Below, piece by piece: positions 30,166 to 40,159 of a DNA stretch of 64,000 bases. Below the pieces are notes generated by a model, which did no database searches, was not told the DNA's origin, and saw only the letters and a program-made list of their open reading frames with translations. The first letter of the stretch is position 1; each line of letters opens with the position of its first letter. Source of the stretch: an uncultured Tenacibaculum sp. (GTDB lineage: Bacteria; Bacteroidota; Bacteroidia; Flavobacteriales; Flavobacteriaceae); NCBI RefSeq assembly GCF_947498805.1, contig NZ_CANMLT010000002.1:62001-126000 (forward strand), given 5' to 3'. Position numbers and translations under genes: made by a program.

Positions 30166-31875
30166 TTATAAATTTAATTCTTTAATTATGCGTTGAATTT
30201 TAGCATCTAAATTAGTTTCTACTTCTTTTGCATTTTCAATAGAATCTAAGGCATTATTTACACTAAAATAAAACTTAATTTTAGGCTCTGTTCCACTTGG
30301 ACGCGCCGCTATTTTAGTTCCATCTTCAGTATGATAAATCAATACATTCGACTTAGGAACATCAATGGTATTTTCTTCTCCTGTTAGTAAGTGTTTCTTA
30401 GTTGAAGATTGATAGTCGTATAAAAATTCTACTTTAGAACCATCTATTTCTGTTAATGGGTTTTGACGCAAGTCAATCATCATTTGCTTAATTTGCTCCG
30501 CACCATCCATTCCTTTTTTTACCAAAGAAATTAAATGCTCTTTGTAAAAAGAATGTCTTGTATAAAGGGCCAATAACTCTTGATAAAATGAACTATTATG
30601 TGCTTTAGCGTTAGCTGCAATTTCACAAGCTAATAGGGCAGAGGTAACAGCATCTTTATCACGAACAAAATCACCTACCATATATCCAAAACTCTCTTCA
30701 CCACCACCAATAAATTCTAGTTCAGGGAAATCTTTGATGTTCTTTGCAATCCATTTAAATCCTGTTAGTCCTACTTTAGTTTCAACACCATATGAATCGG
30801 CAATATTATTTACTAAATTAGAAGAAACAATTGTTGAACCAACAAATTGCTTACCGTTTAATTTTCCTTGTTTTTTCCAGTCATTTATTAAGAAATCAGT
30901 CATCATACTCATGGTTTGATTTCCGTTTAATAATTTCATATTGCCATCAGTATCACGTACAGCAATTCCAATTCTATCAGAATCAGGATCGGTACCTAAA
31001 ACAATATCAGCACCAATTTTATTTGCTAAATCAACAGCCATTTGTAAAGCTTCTGGCTCTTCTGGGTTTGGAGATTCTACAGTTGAAAAATCACCATCAG
31101 GTATCGCTTGTTCTTCTACTAGAGATACTTGGGTATATCCTGCACGTTTTAAAACTTCAGGAATCAATTTAATTGAAGTACCGTGTAATGAAGTGAAAAC
31201 AACTTTTAAATCTTCTCTTCCTTGAATATCAAAAGTTCCATTCTTTAATGAAGCTTTCCAGAAAGATTCATCAATTTCACTTCCTATTAATTCAATTAAA
31301 TCAGATTTAGAGTCAAAGTTTATTTCAGAGAAATCTAAACGATTTACTTCATTAATAATTTCTTGGTCTTGAGGAGGAACTATTTGTCCACCATCATTCC
31401 AATAAACTTTATATCCGTTATATTCAGGAGGGTTATGTGAAGCGGTCAATACAATTCCAACATCACAACCTAAATGGTTTACCGCAAAAGATAGCTCTGG
31501 AGTAGGGCGCATGTCTTCAAATAAATACACCTTTATGTTGTTTGCAGAAAGCACTCCGGCAACTACATCTGCCAACCACTTACTATCATGACGGCAATCA
31601 TAACCTATGGCCGCTTTTAGTTCTTTATTAGGAAAGCTTTGATGTAAATAATTACTTAAACCTTGAGTAGCTTTACCTAAAGTATATTTGTTAATTCGAT
31701 TAGTACCAACACCTACAACACCGCGCATACCACCAGTACCAAATTCTAAATTTTTATAAAAACTCTCAGTTAGTTCTTCTGAGTGGGTATCAATTAATTG
31801 TTGAACCTTATGTTGTGTTTCTGAATCAAAAGAATCAGAAAGCCATTGTTTTGCTTTGTTTAAAATCTCTTTCAT
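30166..31875 (-). CDS. Phospho-sugar mutase (phosphoglucomutase/phosphomannomutase)
   Basis: GTGGMRG; TASHNPPEYNGYKVYW; DPDSDRIGIAV; RPSGTEPKIKFY. Confidence 0.94.
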   Translation of the reverse strand: MKEILNKAKQWLSDSFDSETQHKVQQLIDTHSEELTESFYKNLEFGTGGMRGVVGVGTNRINKYTLGKATQGLSNYLHQSFPNKELKAAIGYDCRHDSKWLADVVAGVLSANNIKVYLFEDMRPTPELSFAVNHLGCDVGIVLTASHNPPEYNGYKVYWNDGGQIVPPQDQEIINEVNRLDFSEINFDSKSDLIELIGSEIDESFWKASLKNGTFDIQGREDLKVVFTSLHGTSIKLIPEVLKRAGYTQVSLVEEQAIPDGDFSTVESPNPEEPEALQMAVDLANKIGADIVLGTDPDSDRIGIAVRDTDGNMKLLNGNQTMSMMTDFLINDWKKQGKLNGKQFVGSTIVSSNLVNNIADSYGVETKVGLTGFKWIAKNIKDFPELEFIGGGEESFGYMVGDFVRDKDAVTSALLACEIAANAKAHNSSFYQELLALYTRHSFYKEHLISLVKKGMDGAEQIKQMMIDLRQNPLTEIDGSKVEFLYDYQSSTKKHLLTGEENTIDVPKSNVLIYHTEDGTKIAARPSGTEPKIKFYFSVNNALDSIENAKEVETNLDAKIQRIIKELNL

Positions 31876-31908
31876 GTGTCAAATTAAAAAACGTACAAAG
31901 GTACGCGT

Positions 31909-32865
31909 TTAAAAATTGAGTTCTTCTCGTATTTTGTAATGTTTCTGTTGAGGGTTACTTTTAATAATCAATTCACCTAAGAACCCAGCTAAGAATAGAA
32001 GTGTACCCAAAATCATTGAAGTTAGGGCAATATAAAACCATGGATTACTAGTAACCAGAATAGTTTTGAGTCCATTAGATAGTTTATATAGCTTCATAAC
32101 ACCTATATAGGCAGCAGAAAAGAAACCAAAAATAAACATTAATGTTCCCCATAAACCAAAGAAGTGCATGGGTCTTTTTCCGAATTTAGAAAGGAAAGAA
32201 ATGGTAATTAAATCTAAAAAACCGTTTACAAAACGATCCATTCCAAATTTGGTAACTCCATATTTTCTGGCTTGGTGTTGAACTACCTTTTCTCCAATTT
32301 TATTAAAACCTTCATTTTTAGCTAAAACAGGAATATAGCGATGCATTTCACCACTTACTTTTACGGTTTTTACCACTTCGTTTTTATAGGCTTTTAAACC
32401 ACAATTAAAATCATGAAGTGTTAAACCAGAAGTTTTACGAGCTGCCCAATTAAATAATTTAGAAGGAATGTTTTTGGTAACGACATTGTCGTAACGTTTC
32501 TTTTTCCAACCAGAAATCAGGTCATACTCTTCCTTAATAATTAAGTTATATAGTTCGGGAATTTCATCTGGACTGTCTTGTAAATCAGCATCCATAGTAA
32601 TAACTACATCACCTTGTGCTAAGTTAAATCCGGCATCTAAAGCTTGCGATTTACCATAATTTCGTTGGAAACGGATTCCTTTAACTTGTGAATGCTTTTG
32701 TGTTAAATCTTTAATGATCTTCCAAGAAGTATCAGTACTTCCATCATCAATAAAAATAACTTCATATAAAAACTGATTGGATTGCATAACTTTTGCAATC
32801 CAATCATATAATTCTTGTAAAGATTCTTCTTCGTTAAGAAGTGGTATTACTACCGATATATCCAT
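31909..32865 (-). CDS. Glycosyltransferase family 2, polyprenol-phosphate sugar transferase type with two C-terminal TM segments
   Basis: MDISVVIPLLNEEESL; IDDGSTDTSW; VITMDADLQDSPDEIP. Confidence 0.92.
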   Translation of the reverse strand: MDISVVIPLLNEEESLQELYDWIAKVMQSNQFLYEVIFIDDGSTDTSWKIIKDLTQKHSQVKGIRFQRNYGKSQALDAGFNLAQGDVVITMDADLQDSPDEIPELYNLIIKEEYDLISGWKKKRYDNVVTKNIPSKLFNWAARKTSGLTLHDFNCGLKAYKNEVVKTVKVSGEMHRYIPVLAKNEGFNKIGEKVVQHQARKYGVTKFGMDRFVNGFLDLITISFLSKFGKRPMHFFGLWGTLMFIFGFFSAAYIGVMKLYKLSNGLKTILVTSNPWFYIALTSMILGTLLFLAGFLGELIIKSNPQQKHYKIREELNF

Positions 32866-32946
32866 GTACTATTATCTAAGTTGTTCAGATTTTCAAAGTT
32901 AAGAGTCTTTTGTTGACTTTACAACTTTTTGAATCTTAAACTCTTC

Positions 32947-33468
32947 TTAATAGTCGTTTTCTTCTGTTTTTTTCATTATCGCAGCAACTATTGCCGAAAC
33001 AATAAAACCAAAGAAAGCAGACATTCCTAAGATTAAAGCTGAAATTATCCCTGGGCTTTGAAATTTTTTCGAAGACTCAGTAAAAGATTCAATTTGTTCT
33101 TCAGTTAATCCTGCATCTGCCCAAGCTTGTTGTTGAACTTGCATAGCTAATTCTTGGAAACCAGGATCGATAACATTAGTAAAAAGTAATGTGTAAACAA
33201 GAGAAATAACACCACTAATCATGGCTATTCCCATTCCTATTTTTAATCCTTGTCCCCATGAGATAAGATCATTATTACTATTTCTATATTTTTTAATACC
33301 TATTATAATAAAGGCTATTAATCCAGCAAACCATACTAAAGTGTTAATCCAATTAAATTTTAATAATAGTCCAGAGGCCCATAAAATTAAATGAATAATA
33401 GATCCTAATAAACCTAAATAAAGTCCGTAGTTTAAAATAATACTTTTACTGTTTGTTTGATTGTCCAT
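32947..33468 (-). CDS. DUF4199-like membrane protein
   Basis: Four predicted TM helices; GLKIGMGIAMISGVISLVYTLLFTNVIDPGF. Confidence 0.75.
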   Translation of the reverse strand: MDNQTNSKSIILNYGLYLGLLGSIIHLILWASGLLLKFNWINTLVWFAGLIAFIIIGIKKYRNSNNDLISWGQGLKIGMGIAMISGVISLVYTLLFTNVIDPGFQELAMQVQQQAWADAGLTEEQIESFTESSKKFQSPGIISALILGMSAFFGFIVSAIVAAIMKKTEENDY

Positions 33469-33605
33469 TGTGTAATTTTAGTTAGTTATACAAATATATT
33501 CTTTTTTAATGTTGAACACTTTTTAAAAGATAAACTTGAAAAAAAATTCATAACAATCAATTAGTATTCAAAAACTTAGAAATGTTACAGTTTTTTTATA
33601 CTTTT

Positions 33606-33642
33606 TTTGTTTGTTTTTTAGGAAAAAATGGTTGTATCTTTG
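33606..33642 (+). promoter_or_regulatory. Promoter of the SRP RNA gene
   Basis: TTTG (33606-33613 region) and TATCTTTG (33635-33642) just before the RNA 5' end. Confidence 0.65.
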
Positions 33643-33646
33643 CAGC

Positions 33647-33740
33647 GGCGAGTTCTACACAACCAGCTCCCTTTGAATCCCCCAGGGCGGGAACGCAGCA
33701 AGGGTATTAGGTCGTAGCGGTGTGATGTAGGTAGCTCGCC
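33647..33740 (+). ncRNA. ffs: Signal recognition particle RNA, small bacterial type
   Basis: GGCGAG…CTCGCC closing stem; apical domain CCCCCAGGGCGGGAACGCAGCAAGGGTA; followed by ATTTTTTG. Confidence 0.88.
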
Positions 33741-33753
33741 ATTTTTTGTACCC

Positions 33754-34692
33754 TTATTTTTCCTTATCAATTTCATATTTTTCTTTTTCTTGTTTGGTGC
33801 TTCTAGGATGGAATTGTTCTACCGTTTTTATTAAGTGAGTTGTATCTAAATGAACATATATTTCTGTTGTGGTAATGCTTTCATGTCCAAGTAATTGTTG
33901 AATAACACGTAAATCTGCACCATTTGATAGTAAAAAGGTAGCAAATGAATGACGAAGCGTATGTGGCCCAATACTTTTTTTAATATCAGCTTTTTGGGCA
34001 TGTTCCTTCAGAATAATAAATATCATTTGACGTGTTAATCGTTTTCCGCGTCTGTTTAAAAATAAGATATCTTCTTCATCTTTTTTAGGAATGATGAGTG
34101 AACGAGTTTCACTAATGTAAAATTCTAAAAGTTGGATGGTGGATATATGAATTGGAACAAAACGATATTTATTTCCTTTTCCTAGTATTCTTATGTAACC
34201 ATCTTCAAAAAATAAATCTGAAAGTTGCAAATTGATAAGTTCACTAACACGAAGTCCGCAACTATATAAAGTTTCAATAATAGTTTTGTTTCTTTCTCCT
34301 TGAGGGTGACTTAAATCTATGGCAGCAATGATTTTATCAATTTCATCTCGACTAAGTGCATTGGGAAGTTTTCTGCCAATATTAGGGCTTTCAATTAAAT
34401 CGGTTGGATTGTCTTTTCTGTAATTTTCAAACACTAAATAGTCAAAAAAACTTCGCAATCCAGAAATTAATCTCGCTTGACTACGGGCTCCAATTTTTTT
34501 ACTTGTTTCATAAATAAATTGTTGAATGGTATCTGAATTTATATTATTAGGAGATATATCAAGTTCAGCAGCTTTTAAAAAATTAACTAGCTTTTTAATA
34601 TCTCTTTGATAGCTCTCAATTGAGTTTTGAGATAGTCCTCGTTCAATTTTTAGGTAATTTAAGTAGTCGGTTAAAGCTAGTTTCCATTTCAT
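33754..34692 (-). CDS. xerD: Tyrosine recombinase XerD
   Basis: LYSCGLRVSEL; GPHTLRHSFATFLLSNGADLRVIQQLLGHESITTTEIYVH. Confidence 0.92.
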   Translation of the reverse strand: MKWKLALTDYLNYLKIERGLSQNSIESYQRDIKKLVNFLKAAELDISPNNINSDTIQQFIYETSKKIGARSQARLISGLRSFFDYLVFENYRKDNPTDLIESPNIGRKLPNALSRDEIDKIIAAIDLSHPQGERNKTIIETLYSCGLRVSELINLQLSDLFFEDGYIRILGKGNKYRFVPIHISTIQLLEFYISETRSLIIPKKDEEDILFLNRRGKRLTRQMIFIILKEHAQKADIKKSIGPHTLRHSFATFLLSNGADLRVIQQLLGHESITTTEIYVHLDTTHLIKTVEQFHPRSTKQEKEKYEIDKEK

Positions 34693-34730
34693 AATAATAT
34701 GTTAATATACTGGTTTTAAGACTGAAAAAG

Positions 34731-34760
34731 TTGTCTAGTTTTAAAAATAGGTTAATTTTG
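34731..34760 (+). promoter_or_regulatory. Promoter for outer-membrane barrel gene 1
   Basis: TTG (34731-34733) -19 nt- TAATTTTG (34753-34760). Confidence 0.6.
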
Positions 34761-34791
34761 GTGTTAAATTTAAAACTATAAATTAAAAATT

Positions 34792-35262
34792 ATGAAAAAA
34801 TTATTGTTAGTAATTGCTATGGTAGCAATTGGATTAACTGCTCATGCGCAAGACGGAACATTTAACGTTGGAGCTAATATAGGATTACCTTCAGCAGATG
34901 CAGATACAGCTTATGATTTTGCCTTTAGTTTAGAAGCGAATTATTTATTTGAAGTATCTGATGAATTTAAAGTAGGACCTTCTTTATCATACGCTCATTA
35001 TTTTGGAGATATTAATGACGCTTCTTTTTTACCAATTGATGCAGCAGCGCGTTTTGATGCCTCAGAAAAAATTGTAATTGGTTTAAATTTAGGATATGCA
35101 GTTGGACTTAGTCCAAATGGAAATGATGGAGGTTTTCACTACAGACCATCTGTTGGATACAATATTGCTGAAAATACAACAATCCAAGCTTCTTATTCAG
35201 GAGTAAGTGTAGAAGGAGGAACTTTTGCAAATATTGGATTAGGTGTTGTTTTTGGATTGTAG
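34792..35262 (+). CDS. Small outer-membrane beta-barrel protein
   Basis: Signal peptide MKKLLLVIAMVAIGLTAHAQ; alternating beta-strand pattern; similar to 36127-36603. Confidence 0.8.
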   Translation: MKKLLLVIAMVAIGLTAHAQDGTFNVGANIGLPSADADTAYDFAFSLEANYLFEVSDEFKVGPSLSYAHYFGDINDASFLPIDAAARFDASEKIVIGLNLGYAVGLSPNGNDGGFHYRPSVGYNIAENTTIQASYSGVSVEGGTFANIGLGVVFGL

Positions 35263-35287
35263 TTTACAAACACTAAAATAGAATTAG

Positions 35288-35314
35288 AAAAGAGCTCTAG
35301 TAGCTCTTTTTTTT
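35288..35314 (+). terminator. Rho-independent terminator
   Basis: AAAAGAGCT-CTAGT-AGCTCTTTT then T-run. Confidence 0.75.
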
Positions 35315-35369
35315 ATGTGTTAAAAATGAGTCAGTTATCTTTTTTTTAAGATTTAAATGTTAAAAAAAC

Positions 35370-35400
35370 TTGTGCTTTCGTTAAAACCACTCTAAATTCG
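35370..35400 (+). promoter_or_regulatory. Promoter for outer-membrane barrel gene 2
   Basis: TTG (35370-35372) -20 nt- TAAATTCG (35393-35400). Confidence 0.5.
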
Positions 35401-35434
35401 CGTCAAATTTTAAGAAAAAATTAATTTAAAAATT

Positions 35435-35950
35435 ATGAAAAAATTATTATTAGTTGCTATGATAGCAGTAGGTATTACTGCTAAAGCTCAAGAAACTTCT
35501 TTTGGTGCTGTTGCAGGTTTTAACAGTACAACAGTAAGTGCTTCTTCAAATGGAATTTCTGCATCTACAAGTGCTTCTGGATTTTATGTAGGTTTCTTTG
35601 CAGATTTCGAGGTTAGCGATAAAATTAGTATTGTACCTGAGTTACAGTATGTTTCTGCTTCTAAAAATGGAGAATCAATAAACGAAATAGCTTTACCAAT
35701 TATGGCTAAGTATAATGTTTCTGAAAAGTTCTCTTTACAAGCAGGTCCAATGTTAGATTTAGTTGTTGATAAGACAAGTGATGAGTTTAATAAATTTGGT
35801 CTTGGTTTAGCAGCTGGTATTGGATATGATTTTACAGAGAACATTTTTGCTACATCTAGATATTCTTTTGGATTAACAAATAGAGTAGAAAACTCTAGTG
35901 TATCTACAAAAATGGGATTCTTCCAAATAGGTTTAGGATATAGATTCTAA
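35435..35950 (+). CDS. Outer-membrane beta-barrel (porin family) protein
   Basis: Signal peptide; barrel ending FQIGLGYRF; similar to 40640-41164. Confidence 0.82.
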   Translation: MKKLLLVAMIAVGITAKAQETSFGAVAGFNSTTVSASSNGISASTSASGFYVGFFADFEVSDKISIVPELQYVSASKNGESINEIALPIMAKYNVSEKFSLQAGPMLDLVVDKTSDEFNKFGLGLAAGIGYDFTENIFATSRYSFGLTNRVENSSVSTKMGFFQIGLGYRF

Positions 35951-35969
35951 AACAAAAAAATACATAGAT

Positions 35970-36001
35970 AAAAAAGAAGGCTTTAAAAGCCTTCTTTTTT
36001 G
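35970..36001 (+). terminator. Rho-independent terminator
   Basis: AAAAAAGAAGGCTTTAAAAGCCTTCTTTTTT. Confidence 0.8.
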
Positions 36002-36061
36002 TTTAACAATTGATGATAAATCAATAAAATAAAAATTTACAAATTATTAACTAGATTAATC

Positions 36062-36092
36062 TTGTTAGAAAGGTAAAATCGGATTACATTTG
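36062..36092 (+). promoter_or_regulatory. Promoter for outer-membrane barrel gene 3
   Basis: TTG (36062-36064) -20 nt- TACATTTG (36085-36092). Confidence 0.65.
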
Positions 36093-36126
36093 CGGCTTCA
36101 AATTTTAAAAATTAAATTAAAAAATT

Positions 36127-36603
36127 ATGAAAAAATTATTATTAGTTGCTATGATGGCATTTGGTGTTGCTATGAATGCACAAGACGGAGGAGAGTTAAA
36201 CGTTGGAGGTACAATTGGTTTACCTATTGGTGATTCTAGCGAAGCTAACGTTACTGGATCTATCGAAGCTAATTACTTATTCAATGTATCTGAAGATTTT
36301 AAAGTAGGACCTGCTGTTTCTTATTTACATTTTCAACAAGAAGGAGCTGATGTTGCGTTTTTACCATTAGCAGTTGCTAGTCGTTACAGCGTTTCTGAAA
36401 AGTTCGTAATTGGAGCTGATTTAGGTTACGGATTAGGTGTAAGACCTTCTGGATTTACTCAAGATGGTTTCTATTACAGACCAGTAGTTGGATACAAAGT
36501 AACTGACAAGATTACTATCCACGCTGACTATTCTAACGTAAGCTTAGATAATGCTACAGCTTCTACAATTGGATTAGGAGGAACGTATTCTTTTTCTTTC
36601 TAA
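36127..36603 (+). CDS. Small outer-membrane beta-barrel protein
   Basis: Signal peptide MKKLLLVAMMAFGVAMNAQ; shares IEANYLFNVSEDFKVGPAVSY pattern with 34792-35262. Confidence 0.8.
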   Translation: MKKLLLVAMMAFGVAMNAQDGGELNVGGTIGLPIGDSSEANVTGSIEANYLFNVSEDFKVGPAVSYLHFQQEGADVAFLPLAVASRYSVSEKFVIGADLGYGLGVRPSGFTQDGFYYRPVVGYKVTDKITIHADYSNVSLDNATASTIGLGGTYSFSF

Positions 36604-36715
36604 TTAAAGAAAAAAATACAACAAGAAAGCAGACATATTTTGTATATGCCTGCTTTTTTGCTTTTATAGAAAGAATAAAAAAGATTAAGTTTGTTACTTT
36701 AATTTAGTTTACAAA

Positions 36716-37132
36716 ATGAAAAGAATAATAATCATTAACGGGCCTAATTTGAATTTACTAGGAAAAAGAGAACCAGAAATTTATGGATCCAATTCTTTTG
36801 AAGATTTTTTTGATAAACTTAAAGTAAAACATAATGATATTCAGCTTGAATATTTTCAATCTAATATAGAGGGAGAGCTAATAAATAAGCTACATGAGGT
36901 TGGATTCGAATATGATGGAATTATTCTAAATGCTGCGGCATATACACATACTTCGGTAGGAATAGGAGATGCTGTTAAAGGTATTGAAACCCCTGTTGTA
37001 GAGGTTCATATATCTAATATTCACGCTAGAGAAGAATTTAGACACACAAGCTTCATTGCACCTAATGCTAAAGGAGTAATTTTTGGTTTTGGACTACAAG
37101 GTTATGAATTAGCTATTGAAAGCTTTTTATAG
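36716..37132 (+). CDS. aroQ: Type II 3-dehydroquinate dehydratase
   Basis: IIINGPNLNLLGKREPEIYGS; NAAAYTHTSVGIGDA; EVHISNIHAREEFRHTS. Confidence 0.96.
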   Translation: MKRIIIINGPNLNLLGKREPEIYGSNSFEDFFDKLKVKHNDIQLEYFQSNIEGELINKLHEVGFEYDGIILNAAAYTHTSVGIGDAVKGIETPVVEVHISNIHAREEFRHTSFIAPNAKGVIFGFGLQGYELAIESFL

Positions 37133-38289
37133 AGATATACATAGCGAATAGCCAAGAATATAAATAAAGGAAGTATTGGATAGGTGAATAATTGCATTCT
37201 GGTAATCCATACAACTGGAATTAGTAGGATCAGCGTAAGTAATAAGACTACGTATTTTTTAATCCATTTTTTAGGACTTTCTTTTATCATTAGAAAAGCT
37301 ACAATCAAATTGGGTGCAAAAGCCCATAGAAAATTAAAATTATTTGGAGCCGTAGAGTGGTTTGTAAAAAACCATAAAAAAACTACTAAAAACCCAATTA
37401 TTCCAGTAATGAAAAACGTTAGAAAATCTAACCATTTCGTTCTTTTATTTTTCTTAAAGTCTCGGTAAGTTATAAAGATTCCGAATAAAGAGAGTACTAG
37501 GATAACTAAAAAAGGACTTGGTGTATCAGATTTAGACAATTTTTCTTCAAAATCTAATAGATTATTATTCTTTATTACAAGGTTTTCTTCTTTTGAATTA
37601 AGAACTACTTTAGAGTTTTTTAAAGCCAGAAACAAATAGTCTGGCAGGTATAGATACTCGCTTGGAGTGGCAATTTTATCTAACTTACTTCCAAGAGCAA
37701 TGTTTATTCCTAAACTTCCCCAAGTGTTTGGGTGAATTTCTTTATTCATTAGCTCTCTTATAGATGTATCTTTTGTTGCAAAACTTTCATTGAAAACTAA
37801 GTTATTTCCTAAAACTTTTTGAATTAAATCTCTTGGTTTTGTAGCACAATTGTCAAAAAAAGGATCATAGAAATAGCTGGCGTTCTCAGGCAACGCATTT
37901 GTTTCTAAAATATTGAATAATTGATTTTTTTGCTCTTTTGTTAAATTTAGTATTTGCTCCTTTACCCAACGTTTATCCTGTTGAGAACTTTTAAGAGCTA
38001 AATAAAAAGGATATCGAGCTAATCGATATTTCATATATCCTTTAGTAAAATCTATATAAAAATTGGGGTTGTCAAAATTGATGATGCCATAATTATAAAT
38101 TAAATCAATTTGTAGAACCGGATCTTTAACTCTAATAGCTGTATGTCCAAATTTTTCATATAATTCATTTCCAGGACCAGAAGTGATGATGCTAATTTGT
38201 GAAAGGTTTGATAGACTAAAATTAGATTGTGAAAAAACTAATTGAAAGATAAATAAACTAATAAATAAACTAATTTGTTTTTTTAGCAT
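37102..38289 (-). CDS. DUF4105-like integral membrane protein
   Basis: Signal/TM start MLKKQISLFISLF; LYEKFGHTAIRVKDP…YNYGIINF; FDNCATKPRD; C-terminal TM helices. Confidence 0.8.
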   Translation of the reverse strand: MLKKQISLFISLFIFQLVFSQSNFSLSNLSQISIITSGPGNELYEKFGHTAIRVKDPVLQIDLIYNYGIINFDNPNFYIDFTKGYMKYRLARYPFYLALKSSQQDKRWVKEQILNLTKEQKNQLFNILETNALPENASYFYDPFFDNCATKPRDLIQKVLGNNLVFNESFATKDTSIRELMNKEIHPNTWGSLGINIALGSKLDKIATPSEYLYLPDYLFLALKNSKVVLNSKEENLVIKNNNLLDFEEKLSKSDTPSPFLVILVLSLFGIFITYRDFKKNKRTKWLDFLTFFITGIIGFLVVFLWFFTNHSTAPNNFNFLWAFAPNLIVAFLMIKESPKKWIKKYVVLLLTLILLIPVVWITRMQLFTYPILPLFIFLAIRYVYLYKKLSIANS

Positions 38290-38334
38290 AATAAAGTTAA
38301 GGTCTCTAATGATTATTGAATGATTACTATTCAA

Positions 38335-39312
38335 TTACAAATTTAAAAATAAGTGTTGTTGTATAAAATTTAGAATCTGATTTTCTACCCAAATATTTTC
38401 ATTATTATTAAATGATTGTGCAAAACCAACATGTCCACCATATTTTGGGGTCATTAAATAGAAGTTCTGAAGGTTTTCCGCTTCTTTATAGGGATAGCAT
38501 TCAGGTGATAAAAAACTGTCGTCTAGTGAATTAATTAAAAGAGTCGAGTGTTTTATTTTAGAAATATAAGGCTTAGAACTTGCTTTTTCCCAATAATCTT
38601 CTGAGTCTTTAAACCCAAAAACAGGAACTGTATATTGTTTTTCTAAATGACGGAACTTTGTGGCTTTGAACAGTAAATCTCTGTTTAACTTGAACTCAGG
38701 GAATTTGTTCGCTTTTTCTAATAGTTTTAACTTCATTGTTCTTAAAAACTCCGTCATATATAACTTGTTTTTAATTTTAGTAAGTTCTGCTTGTGAAGTT
38801 GTTAAATCTACAGGAACAGATACGGTAACTCCTCCTTTTACATTTTCAGGGATTGTATCATATTCGCCTAAATACTTTAAAGTCAAATTTCCTCCTAAAC
38901 TAAATCCAACAATAACAATACTTTCATAGTTATAGTTGCTTGTTAGGTGGTTAATAATGAATTCAACATCATCAGTTTTTCCACTATGATAAGTTTCTAG
39001 TAGTAAATTGTCTTCCCCGCTGCATCCTCTTAAATTCATACAAACTACATCTATACCAGTTTGATTGAGTTTATTGGTCGTAGAAACCATATAATTCGAT
39101 TGAGAACTACCTTCTAAACCGTGAATTAAAACGGCTAAATACTTAGAATTAACCGTAGAAAAATCTAAATCAATAAAATCATTATCCCAAGTGGTAACAC
39201 GTTTTCTAGTATAGTTTACTTCGTCTTTCATAAATAAAGCTCTATAAACTGTATTAAAATGACCATTTTTAAAAGGTAGGCTTGGGTTAAAATCACATTG
39301 AATAATAGGCAT
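38335..39312 (-). CDS. Alpha/beta hydrolase, YheT-like
   Basis: LIHGLEGSSQSNYM; VGFSLGGNLTLKYLGE; GGHVGF. Confidence 0.88.
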   Translation of the reverse strand: MPIIQCDFNPSLPFKNGHFNTVYRALFMKDEVNYTRKRVTTWDNDFIDLDFSTVNSKYLAVLIHGLEGSSQSNYMVSTTNKLNQTGIDVVCMNLRGCSGEDNLLLETYHSGKTDDVEFIINHLTSNYNYESIVIVGFSLGGNLTLKYLGEYDTIPENVKGGVTVSVPVDLTTSQAELTKIKNKLYMTEFLRTMKLKLLEKANKFPEFKLNRDLLFKATKFRHLEKQYTVPVFGFKDSEDYWEKASSKPYISKIKHSTLLINSLDDSFLSPECYPYKEAENLQNFYLMTPKYGGHVGFAQSFNNNENIWVENQILNFIQQHLFLNL

Positions 39313-39418
39313 ATAGCAAATTGAGATTAAAAAATATTGTCGAAAGCAACTTAATTAGCTTGAAAATTAATAAAAAAATCATTCAATATTCCTATTTTCG
39401 TGTAAAAATGAACACGAT

Positions 39419-40159
39419 ATGAGTATTGTTAGGCATATTCCAAATTTATTAACCTTAGGTAATTTGTTCTGCGGAACTGTAGCAACGATTTTTGCTATTA
39501 AGGGGGATTTTTTCGCAACTGCATTTTTAGTAATTCTTGGAATTGGATTTGATTTCTTGGATGGATTTGCAGCTCGTTTATTAAAAGTTCAAGGAGAATT
39601 AGGAAAACAGCTAGATTCTCTGGCAGACATGGTTACAAGTGGAGTAGTACCAGGAATTGTAATGTTACAATTATTAGTAAATGCTATTGATAAAGACGCT
39701 GTTGGATACTTTGGAGTAGATGCTTATGGTAAATCGGGAAGTAACTTACCATATTTAGGAATTATATTGACTTTGGCAGCTTGTTATAGATTGGCAAAAT
39801 TTAATTTAGATGAGCGTCAAACAGATAGTTTTATTGGAGTTCCAACGCCTGCTATGAGTTTATTTGTGATTTCTTTACCACTTATTGTGGAATACACAGA
39901 TTATCATTTAGTGGTTGAATTAATCCAAAATCAATACTTTTTAATTGGGGTGATCTTATTTTTCAGCTTTATCATGAATTCTGAAATTCCTTTATTTTCA
40001 TTAAAGTTTAAAAATTTCGGACTAAAAGATAATCTAGTTAAATATGTTTTCTTAGTACTTTCAATCGTCTTGTTGGTAGTGATTAAGGTAGCGGCAATTC
40101 CAACTATAATATTATTATATATTCTGATTTCATTAGTTCAAAATATGATGAAGAAATAA
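39419..40159 (+). CDS. pssA: CDP-diacylglycerol-serine O-phosphatidyltransferase
   Basis: CDP-alcohol phosphatidyltransferase motif (FDFLDGFAARLLKVQGELGKQLDSLADMVTSGVVPG). Confidence 0.93.
   Translation: MSIVRHIPNLLTLGNLFCGTVATIFAIKGDFFATAFLVILGIGFDFLDGFAARLLKVQGELGKQLDSLADMVTSGVVPGIVMLQLLVNAIDKDAVGYFGVDAYGKSGSNLPYLGIILTLAACYRLAKFNLDERQTDSFIGVPTPAMSLFVISLPLIVEYTDYHLVVELIQNQYFLIGVILFFSFIMNSEIPLFSLKFKNFGLKDNLVKYVFLVLSIVLLVVIKVAAIPTIILLYILISLVQNMMKK

Noticed and set aside
30734-31225. ORFs antisense to the phospho-sugar mutase
   Set aside because: Shadow frames of a well-supported gene
36685-37132. Any prophage or transposon associated with xerD nearby
   Set aside because: XerD is the housekeeping recombinase by sequence and context; no transposase, phage or integrase-site features seen
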